Source: Curtobacterium sp. MCJR17_055 (GTDB lineage Bacteria > Actinomycetota > Actinomycetes > Actinomycetales > Microbacteriaceae). Taken from it: DNA of 64,000 nt. Positions 32,665 to 44,990 of this stretch are shown here, in pieces. Position 1 is the first letter of the stretch, and the number at the start of each line of letters is the position of its first letter. A model generated the notes under the pieces. That model was not told where the DNA came from and made no database searches. It saw only the letters and a list, made by a program, of their open reading frames with translations. The position numbers and the translations under genes were made by a program. Location of the stretch: assembly GCF_003224335.1 (NCBI RefSeq), contig NZ_QKLF01000001.1, forward strand, positions 186,001-250,000, in the 5' to 3' direction.

Positions 32665-33315
32665 ATGTCTGCAGGGAATGACCGTCTCGTCTGGATCGAC
32701 TGTGAGATGACGGGACTCGACGTCGCCGTCGACGAACTCGTCGAGGTCGCGGTCGTCGTCACGGACTTCGACCTCAACCCGGTGCACCCCGGGTTCGACA
32801 TCGTGATCAAGCCGGACCAGTCCGCCCTGGACAACATGAACGAGTTCGTGACGAACATGCACACGACGTCGGGCCTGATCGAGGAGATCCCGAACGGAGT
32901 GTCCCTGGCCGACGCCGAGTACCAGGTGCTCGAGTACATCCTCGCCCACGTCCCCGCCGAGGGCACCGCGCCCCTGGCCGGCAACACGATCGGCACCGAC
33001 CGCGCGTTCCTGGCGAAGTACATGCCCCGCATCGACAGCCACCTGCACTACCGGAGCGTGGACGTGTCGAGCATCAAGGAGCTCTGCCGTCGCTGGTTCC
33101 CGCGCGTGTACTTCAACTCCCCGGCGAAGCACGGCGGGCACCGTGCCCTCGCGGACATCCTCGAGTCGATCCGCGAGCTCGAGTACTACCGCCGTGCCGG
33201 CTTCACACCGGAACCCGGGCCGGCAAGCGACGACGTGAAGGCCATCGCGGCCGAGGTCGTGGCGAAGTGGGAGCCGCGCCTGACCCTGCAGCCGAGCCCG
33301 GCACCCGCCGAGTAG
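32665..33315 (+). CDS. orn: Oligoribonuclease
   Basis: This 216-residue DEDDh exonuclease has D12-x-E14 in [12 protein letters not shown], the second Asp in [12 protein letters not shown], and the His-Asp end motif in [15 protein letters not shown]. It degrades 2-5-nucleotide RNA, including pGpG from cyclic-di-GMP breakdown, and is usually essential. The mRNA is probably leaderless. tRNA-His follows 73 bases downstream, the same neighbourhood as in many actinobacteria. Confidence 0.96.
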   Translation: MSAGNDRLVWIDCEMTGLDVAVDELVEVAVVVTDFDLNPVHPGFDIVIKPDQSALDNMNEFVTNMHTTSGLIEEIPNGVSLADAEYQVLEYILAHVPAEGTAPLAGNTIGTDRAFLAKYMPRIDSHLHYRSVDVSSIKELCRRWFPRVYFNSPAKHGGHRALADILESIRELEYYRRAGFTPEPGPASDDVKAIAAEVVAKWEPRLTLQPSPAPAE

Positions 33316-33388
33316 CGATCGTGGTCCGGGCAGGCGCTCGGATGTACTACAATCGAGTGGTTGCTCCGGCTCGCCGGACCGACACATG

Positions 33389-33461
33389 GTGGGTATAGCT
33401 CAGCTGGTAGAGCGCCTGGTTGTGGTCCAGGAGGTCGCGGGTTCAAGCCCCGTTACTCACC
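33389..33461 (+). tRNA. tRNA-His (anticodon GUG)
   Basis: The cloverleaf has acceptor GTGGGTA/TACTCAC (one G-U), D-stem GCTC/GAGC, anticodon stem CCTGG/CCAGG around loop TTGTGGT, giving GTG, and T-stem CGGGG-type pairing around TTCAAGC. The base before it (33388) is G and the discriminator at 33461 is C, providing the G-1:C73 pair unique to tRNA-His. A terminator hairpin follows. Confidence 0.96.
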
Positions 33462-33499
33462 CCAACAGCGCACACGCTCCGTCGAGCGGAACGCGTCAC

Positions 33500-33530
33500 G
33501 AAGGCCCCCGTCCGGTGGACGGGGGCCTTC
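33500..33530 (+). terminator. Terminator after tRNA-His
   Basis: GAAGGCCCCCGTCC pairs perfectly with GGACGGGGGCCTTC around a short loop, followed by T-G-C. It ends the tRNA transcript before the small zincin gene. Confidence 0.85.
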
Positions 33531-33611
33531 TGCACGTCTCCCGGTCCCGAGGGGTCGAAGGACCGGGCGACCAGCTCTCCCCCGGCCTCGTGTGTCACCA
33601 TCGCTCCCGTG

Positions 33612-33956
33612 ATGGAGATGTCGCCCGAGGACTTCGAGCAGCTCGTGACCGACGAGCTCGACCAGCTGCCGGACGAAATGGTCGACGGCCTGGACAACGT
33701 CGTCTTCGTGGTCGAGGACGAACCCGAGGACGGCTCCGACCTGTTCGGCGTGTACGACGGCGTCGCGGCGACCGAGCGCGGGCAGTACGGCTTCGGCGAG
33801 CTGCCCGACCGGATCGTCGTCTTCCGGAAGCAGCACCTGGCGGAGTGCGACACCCTCGACGAGCTCAAGGACGAGGTGCACACCACGCTCGTGCACGAGA
33901 TCGGCCACTTCCACGGCATCGACGACGAGCGCCTGCACGAGCTCGGTTGGGCGTAG
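33612..33956 (+). CDS. Small zincin-like metallopeptidase (DUF1025 type)
   Basis: This 114-residue protein has the metal motif H-E-I-G-H-F-H-G-I-D-D near the C-terminus, with the extended zincin pattern H-E-x-x-H-x-x-G. The N-terminus MEMSPEDFEQLVTDELDQLP and the centre LFGVYDGVAATERGQYGFGE with PDRIVVFRKQH are typical of the minimal metallopeptidase family found in actinobacteria. The substrate is unknown, and members are cytoplasmic. A GTG three bases upstream is an alternative start. It is convergent with the P-loop kinase gene. Confidence 0.88.
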   Translation: MEMSPEDFEQLVTDELDQLPDEMVDGLDNVVFVVEDEPEDGSDLFGVYDGVAATERGQYGFGELPDRIVVFRKQHLAECDTLDELKDEVHTTLVHEIGHFHGIDDERLHELGWA

Positions 33957-33974
33957 TTCCCCGCCGACCTGCGG

Positions 33975-34559
33975 TCAGGTCCGCAGTACCACGTCCGCGA
34001 GCGCTGCCGGCTGCTCCGCCCGGATGAACGCGTCCTCCTGGGCTGCCCACCGCGCCCACTCGCGTTCGAACGTCGCTCCGTCGCGACCGATCGCCCGATC
34101 CCACCGCACGGCGTCGTCGGCCTCGAGCCACACCCGCACGGTGGCCAGCGGAGCGGATGCGCGGGAGAGCGCCCCGCACCCCTCGATGACGAGTGGTGCA
34201 TCGGGGTCGACCGTGCGCCACGCGGCCGGTCGGTCCGCCTGCCAGTCCCACGAGCGGTACCCGGACGGCGCGCCGAGCACGTCCGTCACGACGGCGTCCG
34301 CGGCGGCACGCAGACCGTCCCACCCGGGGTAGACGTCGTCGAGGTGCACCACCTGCGCTCCGAGTGCGACCGCGAGGGCATTGCCGAGCGTGGTCTTGCC
34401 CGTGCCCGACCGCCCGTCGACGAGCACCACCACCCGCCCAGGGCGACCGGCACCCGCACCACCACCGACCGCGCCCGCCACCGCGGCGCGGACGCGTGCC
34501 ACCACGTCGGCGACGACCCCCGCGGGGTCGGTCGTGTGACCGGTCAGCTCGTCAGACAC
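33975..34559 (-). CDS. P-loop NTPase, uridine-kinase-like
   Basis: This 194-residue protein has Walker A DGRSGTGKTT (48-57), a D-D-x-Y motif in VVHLDDVYPGWDGL, and Arg/Trp-rich lid segments (YRSWDWQADRPAAWR). This layout matches the uridine-kinase/phosphoribulokinase-like group of small kinases in actinobacteria. Its GTG overlaps the stop of the ECF transporter gene by 8 bases, so it is the last gene of the TPP-riboswitch operon. A link to thiamine-precursor phosphorylation is possible but not shown by its sequence. Confidence 0.8.
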   Translation of the reverse strand: MSDELTGHTTDPAGVVADVVARVRAAVAGAVGGGAGAGRPGRVVVLVDGRSGTGKTTLGNALAVALGAQVVHLDDVYPGWDGLRAAADAVVTDVLGAPSGYRSWDWQADRPAAWRTVDPDAPLVIEGCGALSRASAPLATVRVWLEADDAVRWDRAIGRDGATFEREWARWAAQEDAFIRAEQPAALADVVLRT

Positions 34560-37059
34560 GCCACGTCCCCGCCGCCACCGCCACGGCGACCGCGACGGCG
34601 CCGATGCCGACGAGCACCCCGACCATCGCCCACTCCGGTCCGGCGAACCGGACGCTCCGCGCCCACGTCCGCCGTCCGGGCGCACCGAACCCGCGCGACT
34701 CCATCGCCACCGCGAGCGTCGTCGCCCGCCGGAGCGCCAGCACGAGCAGCGCGAACGCCATGGACGCACCGCGCCGCAGCCGCCCGGTGTCGGCCACGCC
34801 CCGGGCCCGCCGTGCGTTGCCGAGCTGCCGCCAGTCATCGCCGAGCAGGGTCGTCATCCGGATCGCCGCGAGCGCGCCGAGCACGAAGCGCGCGGGCAAC
34901 CGGAGCAGCTGGGCGAGCCCGTCGGCGAGGTCGGTCGGGTCCACCCGCACGAACAGCGCGATCGCCGGCAGCCCCACCGCGAGCACGCGCAGCGCGGTCG
35001 CCAGTGCGAGGGTCAGCGATCCGTCGGTCACGTGCGCGAAGCCGACGTCGAACCATTCGCGCCCGGACGGCCGGCCGTACAGGGCGATGCTCACGGCTGT
35101 CAGTGGCACCGCCGCGAGCAGCGGTGCGGTCCGCAGCAGGAACGTCCGCGGCGGGATCCGCAGGAGCGGGAGCAGGAGCACCTCGAGTCCGAGCGCGACC
35201 GCGGCGGACACGACGTCCAGGCTGAGCACGAGGCACAGGCCGAGCGCCAGGACGCCGAGCAGCGACGCCACCGGCTGCACACCGCGGATCCCGCGGGGCC
35301 GGACGGGAGGCTCGGCCCGCACGGGCGGTCCGGCCGCGGCCCCGGCGGTCGTCGCGCGGGTGCGCTCGCGGCCCGTGCTGCTGTGCTCGTCCGCCGAGCG
35401 GGTCGACGCGGTCGACGTGACCGCGTCGGTCCGGGCGGCCGATCCGGTGCCGGCCGATCCGGTCGCGGCCGACGCTGCCGGCGCCACGTGCGGCGGACCG
35501 TCGTGCTCGTCCGCCACCGCAGCGCGCACGCCGTCGGACCCGAGGACGACCTCGTCCGCGTCGAGCGCCCGCACGAGGTCGCGGTCGTGCGTCACGGCGA
35601 CGACCGCGGTCCCGCCGTCCGCCAGTTCGCCGAGCCGGTCGACCACGGCCTGCCACGTCGCCCGGTCCTGCCCCGAGGTCGGTTCGTCGAGCACGAGCAC
35701 GGGCGGCTCGGCGGCGATGACGGCCCCGATCGCGAGCCGGCGCTGCTCGCCACCGGACAGCGTGAACGGGTGCTGGTCGGCGAGGTGCGCCAAGTCGAAG
35801 TCGGCGAGCACCCGGTCGACCCGGGCGTCCACGTCCGACCGGCCGACGGCACGCGGACCGGCGGCGAGTTCCTCACGGACGGTCCGCGCGATGAACTGGT
35901 GTTCGGGGTCCTGGAAGACGGTGCCGATCCGGGCGGCGAGCTCGCGGCTCGACCACGCCGACGGGTCCTCGGCCGCGTCGCCCCGCAGTGCCGCGGTCGC
36001 GTGCACGGAGCCCGCGGCGGGTCGGAGGAGCCCACCGAGGGTCAGTCCGAGCGTGGACTTGCCCACGCCGTTCGGTCCGGTGACCGCGATGACCTGCCCG
36101 GCGCGCACGGAGAGGTCGATCCCGCTGCCGATGCGGGGTCCCCGGCCCCGCGCCGTGCCGAGGGCCGATGCGACGAGGCGATCCGTGCCTCCCTGCCGGT
36201 CCGCGGTGACGCTCCGGGTCGCACCGTGTCGTGCGGAGCCGGGTGCGGGTTCGCTGCCCGGCACCCAGACGCCGGCCGCGGTGAGCGCCGGTCCGTGTGC
36301 GGCGAGCACCTCGGCCGGGGGCCCGTCGGCCACCACGCCGCCGGCCGGTTCGAGCAGCACCAGGCGGTCGACGAGGTCGAGCCAGGTGCCGATCCGGTGT
36401 TCGACGACCAGGAGCGTGGCGCCGGTCTCGTCGAGCACGGCGCGGACGGCGTCGTGCACCTGCGCGACCCCGTCCGGGTCGAGGTTCGCGCACGGTTCGT
36501 CGAGCACCAGGGCACCCGGGCGCATCGCGAGCACCCCGGCGAGCGCCAACCGCTGCCGCTGCCCGCCGGACATCGCCGCGGTGGACCGGTCGAGCGGCAG
36601 GTCGAGTCCCACGACGTCGAGCGCAGCGCGGACCCGCGGCCAGATCTCCTCCGGCGGCACCCCGGTGTTCTCACACCCGAAGGCCACGTCGTCCCCGATC
36701 CGGGACATCACGGTGTGCACCTCGGGGTCCTGCATGACCAGGCCGACCCGGCCGCGGGCGCTGCCCGGGGCCACCCCGTCGACGAGCACCTCGCCCTGGA
36801 CCGCGGCGGCGGTGTCGTCGTCCGGGTCGGGTTCGTCGGGCAGCACGGCCGCGACGGCCCGGAGCAGGGTGGACTTGCCGGCACCGGAGGGCCCGACGAC
36901 CGCGACGCGTTCGCCGGGCTCGACGGTCAGGTCCACCCCGCGCACGGCCCACCGCTCACGGGACGCGTACCGCCACCCCCAGTCGCGGAAGGTGATCCGT
37001 GCCGCGGACGCCGTGGTGTCGGACAGGGGCCCGGCGGCGGCGGACGGTGCGGACGTCAC
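34552..37059 (-). CDS. ECF transporter: fused ATPase-ATPase-T subunit (YkoD-YkoC type)
   Basis: This 835-residue protein joins three modules. The first ATPase (20-265) has Walker A GPSGAGKST (56-64), signature MSGGQRQRL and DEPCANLDP. The second (295-515) has Walker A GPNGVGKST (328-336), signature LSGGEQRRL and DEPTSGQD. A disordered linker (515-595) follows, then a membrane T domain (598-835) with the coupling motifs ARRARG and ESRGFG. In Bacillus YkoD holds the two ATPases and YkoC is a separate T protein. With the S subunit upstream it imports hydroxymethylpyrimidine or thiamine. Confidence 0.9.
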   Translation of the reverse strand: MTSAPSAAAGPLSDTTASAARITFRDWGWRYASRERWAVRGVDLTVEPGERVAVVGPSGAGKSTLLRAVAAVLPDEPDPDDDTAAAVQGEVLVDGVAPGSARGRVGLVMQDPEVHTVMSRIGDDVAFGCENTGVPPEEIWPRVRAALDVVGLDLPLDRSTAAMSGGQRQRLALAGVLAMRPGALVLDEPCANLDPDGVAQVHDAVRAVLDETGATLLVVEHRIGTWLDLVDRLVLLEPAGGVVADGPPAEVLAAHGPALTAAGVWVPGSEPAPGSARHGATRSVTADRQGGTDRLVASALGTARGRGPRIGSGIDLSVRAGQVIAVTGPNGVGKSTLGLTLGGLLRPAAGSVHATAALRGDAAEDPSAWSSRELAARIGTVFQDPEHQFIARTVREELAAGPRAVGRSDVDARVDRVLADFDLAHLADQHPFTLSGGEQRRLAIGAVIAAEPPVLVLDEPTSGQDRATWQAVVDRLGELADGGTAVVAVTHDRDLVRALDADEVVLGSDGVRAAVADEHDGPPHVAPAASAATGSAGTGSAARTDAVTSTASTRSADEHSSTGRERTRATTAGAAAGPPVRAEPPVRPRGIRGVQPVASLLGVLALGLCLVLSLDVVSAAVALGLEVLLLPLLRIPPRTFLLRTAPLLAAVPLTAVSIALYGRPSGREWFDVGFAHVTDGSLTLALATALRVLAVGLPAIALFVRVDPTDLADGLAQLLRLPARFVLGALAAIRMTTLLGDDWRQLGNARRARGVADTGRLRRGASMAFALLVLALRRATTLAVAMESRGFGAPGRRTWARSVRFAGPEWAMVGVLVGIGAVAVAVAVAAGTWRV

Positions 37060-37697
37060 GCCGAGGCGCGAGCCGCACGCTTGGTGTGCTCGCGGCCCGC
37101 GGCGAACGACGAGAGCACGCCGGTGGCGGCGAGGGCGCGGACGATGAGCCACGAGCCGAGTCCGGCGATGACGGCACCGGAGATGACGGCGCAGATCACG
37201 TAGACGACCTTGAAGCCGGCGTCGAGCCCCGCGTACCAGAGCAACGAGTCGTTGACGCCGAGCGCGAGTCCCGCAGCGGCCCCGGCGAGGACGACGACCG
37301 GCAGCCGGTACACGCGGTACAGGAAGAGCGCGAGGACGAGCTCGGCGCCGAGGCCCTGCACGAGCCCGGCCTCGAGCGTGAGCCACCCCCACTGCGTGCC
37401 GAGCAGGGCCTCGACCGACGCCGCGACCATCTCGGCGTACAGAGCCGCGCCGGGCTTCCGCACGACGATCGCGACGATCGGACCGGCGAGCAGCCAGACG
37501 CCGCCGAAGAGCGACTGGGTGCCGGGGAGCACGAGCGCACTGGCGGCGCTGATCGGCTCGTAGCCGAACTCCCACAGCTTGAAGACGACGCCGATCGCGA
37601 CGGCGAGGACGCTCGCGACGACGATGTCCACGACCCGCCACCGCAGCGAGCGGGTGGGCGTGGTGGACGGGACAGCAGACTGCATGACAGCAGGCAT
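37056..37697 (-). CDS. ykoE: ECF transporter S component, YkoE family
   Basis: This 213-residue protein has six membrane helices. The motifs DIVVASVLAVAIGVVFKLWE, GGVWLLAGPIVAIVVRKPGA, and EMVAASVEALLGTQWGWLTL are characteristic of YkoE, the substrate-binding subunit for thiamine or its pyrimidine precursor. The ATG at 37697 follows GGAGGAG, which is part of the riboswitch expression platform; an ATG at 37685 is an alternative. It overlaps the fused ATPase/T gene by four bases. Confidence 0.93.
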   Translation of the reverse strand: MPAVMQSAVPSTTPTRSLRWRVVDIVVASVLAVAIGVVFKLWEFGYEPISAASALVLPGTQSLFGGVWLLAGPIVAIVVRKPGAALYAEMVAASVEALLGTQWGWLTLEAGLVQGLGAELVLALFLYRVYRLPVVVLAGAAAGLALGVNDSLLWYAGLDAGFKVVYVICAVISGAVIAGLGSWLIVRALAATGVLSSFAAGREHTKRAARASA

Positions 37698-37702
37698 GAC
37701 CT

Positions 37703-37795
37703 GGACTCCTCCCTGCGCCGGCATGATCCGGATCAGGTTCGACGGTCGGAGCGCCGTTCGCTCCCTCTCAGCCCGGTGGACCCGGACTCCCGTGT
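37703..37795 (-). promoter_or_regulatory. TPP riboswitch (THI element)
   Basis: On the minus strand the conserved parts appear in order: GGGAGTCC at the 5' end, GGGCTGAGAGGGAG, an extra stem (GCGAACGGCGCTC), then ACCGTCGAACCTGATC, CGGATCATGCCGGCGCAGG, and GAGGAGTCC. CTGAGA and the paired CCTGATCCGGATCATGCC are the pyrimidine- and pyrophosphate-sensor loops. The 3' strand of the P1 stem leads directly into the GGAGGAG ribosome site of ykoE, so it probably controls translation initiation when TPP is bound. Confidence 0.95.
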
Positions 37796-37841
37796 GTGTC
37801 CCGCCAGTGTAGTGGCGATGTGGACGCGGGACGCGACCCGC

Positions 37842-37889
37842 GACGGACGGGAGGCACGGTGCGGGTCCGCACCGTGCCTCCCGTCCGTC
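37842..37889. terminator. Repeat-family hairpin, most complete copy
   Basis: A perfect inverted repeat with arms GACGGACGGGAGGCACGGTG and its complement around a short loop. It lies downstream of the minus-strand gerW-like gene. Confidence 0.8.
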
Positions 37890-37903
37890 GTCCGGTCAGT
37901 CCG

Positions 37904-38233
37904 TCACTTCTTCAGCGCGCGGATGAGCTTCGCGAGCACCTTGCCCGTGACCCAGATGACCGGGATGCTCACGGTGAGGAGCGAGATGAGGTTCGGCTCG
38001 AACGCGAGGTCCTGGCCGGGACGGCGGACGTACGCGCCGACGGGGAGCGAGACGGCACCGCCGCCACCGCCACCGGCGCCGTCCTCGTCGGCGTCGGACC
38101 CGCCGCCGAAGCCGTACCAATTGACGGAGACGGGGATCAGCGTGCTGTCCCCGACGTCCACCGGGTCGCCGTAGTTCGAGGCGACGCCGACGGGCCGCAC
38201 CTTGTCTGCGATCTGCGTGACGATGTTGGTCAT
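37904..38233 (-). CDS. GerW/YtfJ-family protein
   Basis: This 109-residue protein has GDSTLIPVSVNWYGFGGGSD, a Gly-rich run, and SLPVGAYVRRPGQDLAFEPN, which match the GerW (YtfJ) family. It differs from Bacillus YtfJ in a hydrophobic C-terminus (LISLLTVSIPVIWVTGKVLA) that may be a membrane anchor, and a basic end (IRALKK). YtfJ is a spore protein in Bacillus, but homologues are widespread in non-spore-forming actinobacteria with unknown roles. It is divergent from glgX. Confidence 0.8.
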   Translation of the reverse strand: MTNIVTQIADKVRPVGVASNYGDPVDVGDSTLIPVSVNWYGFGGGSDADEDGAGGGGGGAVSLPVGAYVRRPGQDLAFEPNLISLLTVSIPVIWVTGKVLAKLIRALKK

Positions 38234-38317
38234 GGCGGTGACGCTACTCGGCGGGGCCGCGGACATCACAGGGGTCCCTCGATACGTTGGCCGGGTTCAC
38301 CCCTTCTGGAGGCACGT

Positions 38318-40686
<2,369 letters not shown>

Positions 40687-40690
<4 letters not shown>

Positions 40691-43161
40691 CCCGCCGCAA
40701 CCCGACCTCCACGTACCGCCTCCAGGTCACCGCCGACTTCGACCTCGACGCCGCGCGCGACGTCGTGGACTACGTCCGTGACCTCGGCGCCGACTGGCTG
40801 TACCTCTCCCCCGTCCTGCAGGCGGAGCCCGGCTCCGGCCACGGGTACGACGTCGTCGACCACAGCCACGTCGACACCGACCGCGGTGGCGACGACGCCC
40901 TCCGGGCACTGGCCGAGGCCGCGCACGCGGCCGGGCTCGGCGTCCTCGTCGACGTCGTGCCGAACCACGTCGGCGTGGCCACGCCGGCCGTGAACCCGTG
41001 GTGGTGGTCGCTGCTCGAGCACGGCCAGGAGTCACCGATGGCCTGGGCGTTCGACGTCGACTGGGCGGCCGGCGGCGGACGCATCCGCATCCCGGTCCTC
41101 GACGACCGGCTGCTCGACAGTGTCACGCTCGACACCGGCAGCGCCGACGACGCGCCGCGCCTGCTCGTCGGGGAGACCGCGTACCCGACCGCTCCTGGCA
41201 CCGTGCACGACGGCGACGACGTCGCGACCGTGCACGCGCGGCAGCACTACGAGTTCGTGCACTGGAAGCGCGCCGACTCGGAGCTGAACTACCGCCGGTT
41301 CTTCGCGGTGAACACCCTCGCGGCGATCCGCGTCGAGGAGCCCGAGGTGTTCGCCGCCTCGCACGGGGTCATCGGCTCGTGGTTCCGCGACGGGCTCGTC
41401 GACGGGCTGCGCATCGACCACCCGGACGGCCTGACCGACCCGGCCGGCTACCTCGACGACCTCGCCGACCTGACCGGCGGCGCCTACACGCTCGTCGAGA
41501 AGATCCTGGAGCCCGGCGAACTCCTGCCGTCGTCGTGGCCCGTCGACGGCACGACCGGCTACGACGCGCTCGGCTTCATCGACCGCGTGTTCGTCGACCC
41601 CGCGGGCGAGGCACCCCTCACCGCGCTCGAGGACCGCCTGCGCGGCGAGCACGTCGCCTGGCAGGACCTGACCCGTGGCACCCGTCGAGGCATCGCCGAC
41701 GGCATCCTCAACAGCGAGGTGCGTCGTCTCGCCCGCCTGCTCGTCGTCGACCCGGTCGTGCAGGCCGACGGTGCGCCCCTCGCCGAGGACCGCATCGTCG
41801 ACGCCGTCGCCGAGGTCGTCGCGAGCTTCGAGGTCTACCGGACCTACCTGCCCGAGGGCATCCACCACCTCGTCGAGGCCCTCGAGGTCGCGGCGGAGTC
41901 CCGACCGGACCTCGCCGACGTCATCGACCGCATCGCTCCGGCGCTGTGCGACGGGGACGACGCCGCAGCGATCCGCCTGCAGCAGACCAGCGGCATGGTG
42001 ATGGCGAAGGGCGTCGAGGACACCGCGTTCTACCGGACCTCCCGACTGTCCTCGCTGAGCGAGGTCGGCGGCGACCCGAGCATCTTCTCGGTCACCCTCG
42101 ACGAGTTCCACGCCGCCCAGCGGGAGCGCCTCGCCAGCTGGCCGCTCGCGATGACCACGCTCACCACGCACGACACGAAGCGCAGCGAGGACACCCGCGC
42201 CCGCATCGCGGTCCTCGCCGAGCTCGGCGAGGAGTGGACGGCGACGTTCGACCGGCTGAACGCCCTCGCCCCGCTCGCGGACGGAGTGTTCGCGAACCTG
42301 CTCTGGCAGGCGATCGTCGGCGCCCGCCCGGCCTCCCGCGAGCGGCTGCACGCCTACGCCGAGAAGGCCTCGCGCGAAGCCGGCGACAGCACGACGTGGA
42401 CCGAGCCGGACGAGGCGTTCGAGCAGCAGATGCACGCCCTCGTCGACGCGTCGTTCGACGACCCCGCCGTGGTCGCCGAGCTCGACGCCCTCGACGAGCG
42501 GATCACCGCGGCGGGCTGGTCGAACGGCCTCGGCGCGAAGATCCTGCACCTCACCGCGCCCGGCGTCCCCGACGTCTACCAGGGCACGGAGGCCTGGGAC
42601 CGCTCGCTCGTCGACCCCGACAACCGTCGTCCGGTCGACTACGCCGAGCGCCGCCGGGTCCTCGCGACGCTCGACGGGGCGGACGACGACGGGCCCGACG
42701 CGCTCCCGGCGATCGACCTCGACGCCGCTGCCAAGACGCTCGTCACGAGCCGTGCCCTCCGCGCCCGCCGGGACCACCCGGAGCTCTTCAGCCGGTACGT
42801 CCCGCTCGACGCGACCGGTCCGGCCGCCGACCACGTGGTCGCGTTCGACCGTGGCGGCGCCGTGACGATCGCCACCCGGCTGCCGCTCGGTCTGGAGGCC
42901 GTGGGCGGTTGGGCGGACACGCTGCTGCACGTCGTCCCCGTCGAGCGCGTCGACCTCTTGACCGGTCGCCGGTTCCCGGCGGACCGCGACCTGCTGCTCG
43001 GCGAGCTGCTCGCGGACTTCCCGGTCGCGCTCCTCGTGCCGGCCGACGTCGTCGACGGCGCCGGACACGACGCCACGGACACCGCGAACACGAACACCAC
43101 CACCGACGACACCGAGACCGACGCGCAGGCCGAGGTCGAGATCCTGGAGGGTCACGCATGA
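40687..43161 (+). CDS. treY: Maltooligosyltrehalose synthase
   Basis: This 824-residue GH13 protein matches TreY: the start [77 protein letters not shown] (nucleophile Asp), [20 protein letters not shown] (Glu), and [18 protein letters not shown]. It turns the reducing-end glucose of maltodextrins into an alpha,alpha-1,1 linkage. It sits between glgX and treZ with four-base overlaps. An acidic, Thr/Asn-rich tail of about 35 residues ends the protein. Confidence 0.96.
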
Positions 43162-44912
43162 CCAGTCCTGACCGCTACGGCGTCTGGGCCCCCGAGCCCG
43201 AGAACGTCCGCCTCGTCGTCGACGGGGCCGAGTACCCGCTGACACGCGGCGACGACGACTGGTGGACCACCGACGCGGTCCTGCCGGTCGTCGGCGCCCG
43301 CTACGGGTTCCGCATCGGCGACGACGACGCGGTCCGCCCCGACCCGCGCAGCCGGTTCCAGCCCGAGGGCGTGCACGGCCCGTCCGAGGTCGTCGACCCG
43401 TCCCGCTTCGCCTGGACCGACGACGCCTGGACCGGCCGCCCCGTCCGCGGTGGCGTCGTGTACGAGATGCACGTCGGCACCTTCACGCCCGAGGGCACCC
43501 TCGACGCCGCCGCCGCGAAGCTCGAGCACCTCGTCGAGCTCGGCGTGGAGTTCGTCGAGCTCCTGCCGGTGAACGGCGTGAACGGTGAGTGGAACTGGGG
43601 CTACGACGGCGTCGCGTGGTACGCGGTGCACGCCCCCTACGGTGGGCCCGACGCGTACGACCGCTTCGTCGACCGCGCGCACGCGCTCGGTCTCGGGGTC
43701 ATCCAGGACGTCGTCTACAACCACCTCGGCCCGAGCGGCAACTACCTGCCGCTGTACGGCCCGTACCTCGTGCAGGGCCTGGCGAACACCTGGGGCGACT
43801 CGGTCAACGTCGAGCACCCCGAGGTCCGCCGCTACGTCCTGGACAACGTCCGCATGTGGTTCCGCGACCACCACGTCGACGGCCTGCGCCTGGACGCCGT
43901 GCACGCGATCCGCGACACGACCCGGCCGCACGTCCTGGCCGAGATGGCGAGCGAGACCGACGCCTACTCGTCCTTCATCGGACGCCCGCTCTCGCTCATC
44001 GCCGAGTCGGACCTCAACGACCCGGTGATGTTCCGTCCGCGCGAGGCCGGCGGCTACGGGCTCGCCGGGCAGTGGTCGGACGACTTCCACCACGCCGTGC
44101 ACGTCGCCGTCACCGGGGAGACGAACGGCTACTACGCCGACTTCGCCCCGCTGACGGCACTCGCGAAGGTGCTCGACCAGGGCTTCTTCCACGACGGCAC
44201 GTGGTCCTCGTTCCGCGGCAAGCGCCACGGTCGCCCGATCGACCGTGGGACCTCCCCCACGACCGCGCTCGTCGTGGCGAACCAGAACCACGACCAGATC
44301 GGCAACCGGGCTGCCGGCGACCGCCTGGCTGCGACGGTGTCGGACGAGGGGCTCGTCATCGCGGCGGCCCTGACCCTGCTCGGCCCGTTCACGCCGATGC
44401 TGTTCATGGGCGAGGAGTTCGCCGCGACGACCCCGTGGCAGTTCTTCACGTCGCACCCGGAGCCGGAGCTCGGCAAGGTGACGGCCGAGGGCCGCATCAA
44501 GGAGTTCGCGGAGCACGGCTGGGACGAGTCGACGGTGCCGGACCCGCAGGACCCGACGACGTTCACGAACTCGAAGCTCGTCTGGGCCGACGCCGAGTCG
44601 GAACGTGGTGCCCGCATCCTCAACGCCTACCGGGTGCTCGTCGCCCTCCGCCGGACCGACGAGGCGTTCGTCGACCACCGGTACGAGGCGAACGCGGTGC
44701 GGTTCAGCGAGGACGAGCGCTGGCTCGTGCTCACCCGCGGGCTGCTCGGCCCCTCCGCGGCGCCGGTGCACGTCGTCGTCAACCTGTCGGACGCCCCGAC
44801 GGAGGTGCCGCTCGTGGGTGCCAGCGGTGAGGTGCTGTTCAGCTTCGGCGACGCCGACTTCGACACCGACGGCGTCCGCTTCGGCGGCCGTGGCCTCGTC
44901 GTGGTGCGCTGA
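43158..44912 (+). CDS. treZ: Maltooligosyltrehalose trehalohydrolase
   Basis: This 584-residue GH13 enzyme has an N-terminal E-set domain (1-95), then [54 protein letters not shown] (nucleophile Asp), [11 protein letters not shown] (acid Glu) and [18 protein letters not shown]. It releases trehalose from maltooligosyl-trehalose made by TreY. It is the last gene of glgX-treY-treZ and is followed by a repeat-family hairpin 18 bases downstream. Confidence 0.96.
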   Translation: MTSPDRYGVWAPEPENVRLVVDGAEYPLTRGDDDWWTTDAVLPVVGARYGFRIGDDDAVRPDPRSRFQPEGVHGPSEVVDPSRFAWTDDAWTGRPVRGGVVYEMHVGTFTPEGTLDAAAAKLEHLVELGVEFVELLPVNGVNGEWNWGYDGVAWYAVHAPYGGPDAYDRFVDRAHALGLGVIQDVVYNHLGPSGNYLPLYGPYLVQGLANTWGDSVNVEHPEVRRYVLDNVRMWFRDHHVDGLRLDAVHAIRDTTRPHVLAEMASETDAYSSFIGRPLSLIAESDLNDPVMFRPREAGGYGLAGQWSDDFHHAVHVAVTGETNGYYADFAPLTALAKVLDQGFFHDGTWSSFRGKRHGRPIDRGTSPTTALVVANQNHDQIGNRAAGDRLAATVSDEGLVIAAALTLLGPFTPMLFMGEEFAATTPWQFFTSHPEPELGKVTAEGRIKEFAEHGWDESTVPDPQDPTTFTNSKLVWADAESERGARILNAYRVLVALRRTDEAFVDHRYEANAVRFSEDERWLVLTRGLLGPSAAPVHVVVNLSDAPTEVPLVGASGEVLFSFGDADFDTDGVRFGGRGLVVVR

Positions 44913-44929
44913 CCGCGCACCCACCGCAT

Positions 44930-44978
44930 GACGGACGGGAGGCCCACCACCAGCTGGTGGTGGGCCTCCCGTCCGTCG
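44930..44978. terminator. Repeat-family hairpin after treZ
   Basis: A perfect inverted repeat with outer arms GACGGACGGGAGGCCCACCA and complement, and a centre CCAGCTGG. It lies between the convergent treZ and the glycan-locus mannosyltransferase gene, whose stop is 12 bases away, so it terminates both. Confidence 0.85.
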
Positions 44979-44990
44979 TCGGTACGCCCG

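Noticed and set aside
37705..37724. An earlier ATG start for ykoE inside the riboswitch
   Set aside because: That ATG is part of the conserved TPP-sensor sequence; the real start follows the GGAGGAG site at 37697.
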